Source of the DNA: an uncultured Ignavibacteria bacterium
GTDB lineage: Bacteria > Bacteroidota > Ignavibacteria > Tepidaquicellales > OLB5
Direction of reading: 5' to 3'
Assembly (NCBI GenBank): GCA_937873695.1
Contig: CALMYL010000006.1
Location: 62,001-126,000, forward strand
DNA length: 64,000 bases
Below are positions 60,322 to 64,000 of the stretch, one piece after another; the first letter of the stretch is position 1; every line of letters begins with the position of its first letter. Both the position numbers and the translations under genes were made by a program. Below the pieces are notes generated by a model that worked only from the letters and a program-made list of their open reading frames with translations, was not told the origin of the DNA and made no database searches.

Positions 60322-62364
60322 CTATTTAAGCACAACCATTTTCTTAACATCTTTGAATATTACGCCGCCATTATCAGAGCTGGCTGTAATTACATAATAA
60401 TAAACACCAGATGCTAATTTCGCAGCGTCAAAATCAGCGGTATATTTGCCCGGGTCGCTCAGGCCTCTGTAAATTTCACTTACCGCTTTACCTGTAATAT
60501 CGTATACTATTAACGAAACATTCGAACGTTTGGGTATATCAAACCTGATATTTGTTACAGGGTTAAACGGGTTCGGGTAGTTCTGCATTAATGCGAAAAC
60601 AGCCGGGAATTCGTTGTTAGTTGATGATATTCCGGTTACTCCCGGTACTGTTCCGGCTACAGTTGAACCTGTTTTAAGAACTATATCATTATTAGGGTCA
60701 AATGCAAAAGTATTGGGCTGCCTGTTGAAGTTCCATATCCAGATCTGGTTATTGGCAGTATTATCAACCCGGATCGTTGTATCAGGTCCGCTTGTAAAAG
60801 TGATCTTCAAAGTAAGCGGCATTCTGTGGAACGGTGTGTTGGATTGTGTTTGTATTGCCTGGAAACCCGCATTCCATGTACCGTTGCCGTTATTATAGAA
60901 TTGGTATACATTAGCGTAAACAGGATGATTAGGCTGTTTTACCCATTGGTTTATGAACCATGAAAGATCCTGTCCGTATATCTGGCTTATCTTTGCTGTA
61001 AAATCATCTGTTGCAGAAGATTTGTACTTGAAGTTTGCGGTATCCATTGCGTAACCTCTTAGTATATTGAAGAACATATTTGTATCATTAACCGTATATC
61101 TCAGCATATGAAGCACGCACGCGCCCTTATTATATGTAATTGCTGTATTAAACAAGGTTCCGCTTGGCGGTGTATTAATTGCCCAATCAGGATTATAGAT
61201 AGGCCATCCCGGATTTCCGCTTAAGTAACCGCTTGCGTCACTGTTTATATCACTCTTATATGAAGAATAGCCGCCGGTTTTTTCATACCACAAAGCTTCG
61301 CTGTATGTAGCAAAACCTTCGTTCAGCCATATATCAGCCCATGTTGCCGGTGATATCATATCGCCGAACCACTGGTGAGCAAATTCATGCGAGATCAGGT
61401 TTTCGCTCCAGCAGTTTGCGCACAGAGTGGTCAATGTCTGGTTTTCCATTCCGCCCCAGGTAAATCCGGATGCCGGTGCAGTTGTAAATCCGTTCTTTTC
61501 AAAACCATGCTCACCAAATTTCTGCGAGAAGTAAGTTATCATGTTCGGGAACATTGACATCATTGCGGCCGGGTTTTCTCCTGAATTGGAATAGAACCTT
61601 ATCGGCACCAGTTCAGATGGATTTGAAATTTTTGGCCAATAAATAATATTTAAATTGTAATTAACTTTTCCGGTTAACACAGTTAAGTATGTTGTTACCG
61701 GGTCACGGCTTACCCAGTGGTAATATAAAGTATCACCTGTCAAAGTTGAATCATTCAGCCTGCCGTTTGAACCTATCTTAACATTTGCAGGAACCTTTAA
61801 TGTAATATCTACCGTTGCCTTATCAGATGGTTTATCCCAGCACGGGAACCATTTTCTTGCTCCTTCAGGTTCAGCATCAGTAAAGAAGCCGCCGTTACTT
61901 GCATAGATAGCGCCATCGCTTACATTATTGTGTGAATAGTTTATCAGCACCTCTGTCACTTCACCCGGATTGTACTGCCTGTTTAAATTAACAGTTAAGA
62001 TATTACTTGAGTGAGTAAACGATACTCCGCTCATACCAACAGAGGCAACCACAATTGAAGTATTAACAGCATTCAGATTTATTGAACTGAGAGCTGTATC
62101 AATTCTGAATTTTACAATTATGCTGCCCGTAAAAGATCTGGGATATGGAGAAATAAAACAACTCCTGATATCAAGATTCATTTTGTAATCAAGTACATCA
62201 AATGTGTGCTTTGGAGAGTTCGGAGAGTCCTGTTCATAAAAGGAATGCGGTAACGACATTTTCCTTTCAGAACAAAGCTCGCTGCCTCTTTTAAGCGGCA
62301 TCTGAGAATATATTGTACCTGCTAGCAAGAGCGTAATAATTATTGTATACAAACTGGATTTCAT
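60322..62364 (-). CDS. T9SS-secreted M1-family aminopeptidase, copy B
   Basis: From the ATG at 62364 this is 680 residues, the same as copy A; a TTG at 62391 would add nine. The catalytic residues match copy A (GMENQT, HEFAHQWF at 326-333, WLNEGFATYSE), with many substitutions elsewhere. It ends in a T9SS type A sorting domain ([18 protein letters not shown] ... KKMVVLK). Copies A and B are adjacent and same-strand and arose by tandem duplication. They may differ in peptide preference. Confidence 0.95.
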   Translation of the reverse strand: MKSSLYTIIITLLLAGTIYSQMPLKRGSELCSERKMSLPHSFYEQDSPNSPKHTFDVLDYKMNLDIRSCFISPYPRSFTGSIIVKFRIDTALSSINLNAVNTSIVVASVGMSGVSFTHSSNILTVNLNRQYNPGEVTEVLINYSHNNVSDGAIYASNGGFFTDAEPEGARKWFPCWDKPSDKATVDITLKVPANVKIGSNGRLNDSTLTGDTLYYHWVSRDPVTTYLTVLTGKVNYNLNIIYWPKISNPSELVPIRFYSNSGENPAAMMSMFPNMITYFSQKFGEHGFEKNGFTTAPASGFTWGGMENQTLTTLCANCWSENLISHEFAHQWFGDMISPATWADIWLNEGFATYSEALWYEKTGGYSSYKSDINSDASGYLSGNPGWPIYNPDWAINTPPSGTLFNTAITYNKGACVLHMLRYTVNDTNMFFNILRGYAMDTANFKYKSSATDDFTAKISQIYGQDLSWFINQWVKQPNHPVYANVYQFYNNGNGTWNAGFQAIQTQSNTPFHRMPLTLKITFTSGPDTTIRVDNTANNQIWIWNFNRQPNTFAFDPNNDIVLKTGSTVAGTVPGVTGISSTNNEFPAVFALMQNYPNPFNPVTNIRFDIPKRSNVSLIVYDITGKAVSEIYRGLSDPGKYTADFDAAKLASGVYYYVITASSDNGGVIFKDVKKMVVLK

Positions 62365-62557
62365 GGCATTATTTATTAAATTTTGGAACAAAATTTTTTT
62401 AAAAATAACAAAATTTTAGGGATAAAACCTATGATTTGCGTCATAATAAATTGATAATAAAAATGATATTTTTGAAGTGTAAGATGGATAGTTTTTTGAG
62501 CAAATTTTGATAATTTTGCTGTAAATCAAGTAAAATTATTAAAGGAACCTGCAAACT

Positions 62558-62944
62558 ATGAAAAAGTTCAATCCTGTTAAGACCGATCCGGCTAAAACGA
62601 GCCTTTTAGAATCATTCGATAATTCCTTTCCACAAAGAAACTACCTTATCATTCACCGTGCCAATGAATTCACTTCTGTTTGTCCAAAGACAGGGCAGCC
62701 TGATTTTGGGGTTATCACTATTTCTTACATTGCCGGCAAAAAATGTGTCGAGCTCAAATCTCTCAAATTCTACCTACAATCGTTTCGAAATGAAGGAATA
62801 TTTTACGAAAATGTGATCAACAGGATCCTGGATGACCTTGTTGGTTTATTAAAGCCTAAATGGATGGAAGTAAAAGGTGAGTTTACTCCGCGGGGCGGTT
62901 TAAATTCCACCGTTACTGCTGTACATGGTAAAAAGAAGCAATGA
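62558..62944 (+). CDS. queF: NADPH-dependent 7-cyano-7-deazaguanine reductase
   Basis: This 128-residue protein is the short (unimodular) QueF type, which reduces preQ0 to preQ1 in queuosine synthesis. The nucleophilic Cys is in FTSVCPKTGQPDFG, and the QueF motif ELKSLKFYLQSFRNEGIFYE binds NADPH. The start has AAAGGAAC upstream. Its stop overlaps the ATG of the next gene (ATGA). No other queuosine gene is in the window. Confidence 0.95.
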   Translation: MKKFNPVKTDPAKTSLLESFDNSFPQRNYLIIHRANEFTSVCPKTGQPDFGVITISYIAGKKCVELKSLKFYLQSFRNEGIFYENVINRILDDLVGLLKPKWMEVKGEFTPRGGLNSTVTAVHGKKKQ

Positions 62945-64000
62945 AAACAATAGATAAAAGTAATTTAGATAAACTTATTGGTATTCTAAAAAAAGACGGC
63001 TATACTGTTATTGGACCTGTCATTAAAGATGGTGCAATTGTATACGATGAAATTGATAGCATTAACGATATTCCTGTCGGCTGGGGAGATGAACAGGAAG
63101 CGGGATCATACAGGCTGGTTAAGCGCGGTGATGACTCTCTTTTTGGTTATGTTGTCGGTCCGCAATCCTGGAAAAAATTCCTTTTCCCCCAGAGAATGAA
63201 ACTTTGGGAAGCGGATCGCGAAGGTAAGGGTTTCACAATTAAACATTCCGATGAGCCGGTTCCTAAGTACGCATTCCTTGGAGTAAGATCATGCGAGCTG
63301 AAAGCGATTTTTATTCAGGATAAAGTTTTTAATAATGATCTGTTCACTGACAGTTATTACAATAACGTAAGGAACAATATTTTTATTATTTCCGTGAACT
63401 GCACGCAGTCTGCTTCAACTTGCTTTTGTGTATCCATGAAATCAGGGCCAAAAGCAAAAGAAGGTTATGATATTTCCCTCACTGAAGTTATCAGCAAAGA
63501 TAAGCATTATTTTGTGCTGGATGATTCTTCAGAAAAAGGAAAAGAGCTGATTGCGGAGCTTGATACCCCGGCTGCCACGGAAGCAGAGATAAAAGCGTCC
63601 GAAGCAGGCATCGCTTCTGCTGAGCTTAGTATGAAGCGCTCTATGAATACAGCAGGAATTAAAGAGTTATTATATCATAACCATGATCATCCAAACTGGG
63701 CAGAAATTGCATCACGGTGCCTTTCATGCGCTAACTGTACATTGGTTTGCCCGACATGCTTTTGTCATACAATGGAAGATACCACCGACCTGACAGGTGA
63801 CCATACCGAAAGATGGAGAAGGTGGGATTCTTGTTTCAGCCTGGATTATTCAAAGGTCGCAGGCGGTAATTTCAGAACCTCGCCTAAGGCAAGATACCGA
63901 CAGTGGATGACCCACAAGCTTGCATCGTGGATAGACCAGTTCGGCACTTCGGGATGCGTTGGCTGCGGCAGATGTATTTCCTGGTGTCCGGTTGGTATTG
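62941..64000 (+). CDS. Iron-sulfur subunit, sulfhydrogenase beta-like (partial)
   Basis: The frame is open from ATG 62941 to the end of the window (353 codons) and is truncated by it. It has an N-terminal globular part (VPKYAFLGVRSCELKAIFIQDKV) followed by two ferredoxin-type 4Fe-4S sites, CLSCANCTLVCPTC and CVGCGRCISWCP. This matches the HydB/AsrA-like family: the beta subunit of bidirectional NiFe sulfhydrogenase or of anaerobic sulfite reductase. The partner subunits would lie downstream. The start overlaps the queF stop as ATGA, though the two pathways are unrelated. Confidence 0.85.
   Translation, partial: MKTIDKSNLDKLIGILKKDGYTVIGPVIKDGAIVYDEIDSINDIPVGWGDEQEAGSYRLVKRGDDSLFGYVVGPQSWKKFLFPQRMKLWEADREGKGFTIKHSDEPVPKYAFLGVRSCELKAIFIQDKVFNNDLFTDSYYNNVRNNIFIISVNCTQSASTCFCVSMKSGPKAKEGYDISLTEVISKDKHYFVLDDSSEKGKELIAELDTPAATEAEIKASEAGIASAELSMKRSMNTAGIKELLYHNHDHPNWAEIASRCLSCANCTLVCPTCFCHTMEDTTDLTGDHTERWRRWDSCFSLDYSKVAGGNFRTSPKARYRQWMTHKLASWIDQFGTSGCVGCGRCISWCPVGI

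Noticed and set aside
62467-62474. TATTTTTG upstream of queF as a promoter
   Set aside because: No TTTG at the required spacing; a single 8-base match is expected often in this base composition.

Overview
The window reads as chromosomal DNA of an uncultured or little-studied member of the Bacteroidota-Chlorobiota group, most likely an Ignavibacteria-type lineage. The evidence is seven secreted proteins ending in the roughly 75-residue type IX secretion (T9SS) sorting domain with the signature NYPNPFNP, a PorX homologue (the T9SS response regulator), AT-rich intergenic DNA, a Bacteroidota-style promoter (TTTG-N20-TAnnTTTG) and frequent TTG starts. I see no phage, plasmid or CRISPR locus. The only mobile element is a small HUH transposase flanked by REP-like palindromes.

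Layout. 1-2150: the first member (p1) of a four-copy all-helical family of unknown function, then an OsmC-type thiol peroxidase. 2171-9249 (minus): a compact nine-gene run, porX-tsaE-tsaB-accD-panC-panD-repeat protein-GlmU-like nucleotidyltransferase-PAP2, joining T9SS control to tRNA t6A, fatty acid and CoA synthesis. 9400-18400: rpsT, then three consecutive divergent modules. In each, a member of the same unknown family (p2, p3, p4) points left and a second transcription unit points right: a T9SS cargo twice and a 24-codon ORF with its own promoter and terminator once. 18417-26819: PLP aminotransferase, RidA, a stress cluster (sigma-54-type promoter, Hsp20, retropepsin-like protease, helical protein, DnaK), FkbM methyltransferase, serine hydrolase and TPR protein. 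26900-35300: two lipoproteins, AsnRS, a toxin-antitoxin pair overlapping a NYN RNase, an ABC exporter with a lipoprotein, and a YifB/ComM ATPase. 35330-36130: the REP/RAYT element, which intrudes into the signal peptide of the next gene, a HEXXH protease. 37600-45400: orphan antitoxin, flavoprotein, TrhO, MFS transporter, class V aminotransferase and glycosyltransferase. 45552-47942: a divergent long transketolase. 48033-49513: a decaheme cytochrome with a membrane cytochrome b. 49830-62364: T9SS cargo (M43 protease, two beta-propellers, two tandem M1 aminopeptidases) around a rearranged tRNA-Leu locus, a two-component system and a phosphatase. 62558-64000: queF and the start of an iron-sulfur hydrogenase-type subunit that runs off the window.

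How the genes fit together. Much of the window concerns the cell surface: PorX is the likely regulator of T9SS, and the cargo are extracellular peptidases and beta-propellers. The four-copy p family lies beside two of these cargo genes in a repeated divergent arrangement, and this is the best candidate for an undescribed system. A second theme is repeat DNA that has become coding: two exported-protein signal sequences are made partly of dispersed palindromic repeats. A third is the tRNA-Leu gene, which sits between a 76-bp tandem duplication carrying its own 5' end and a disrupted copy of its 3' end.
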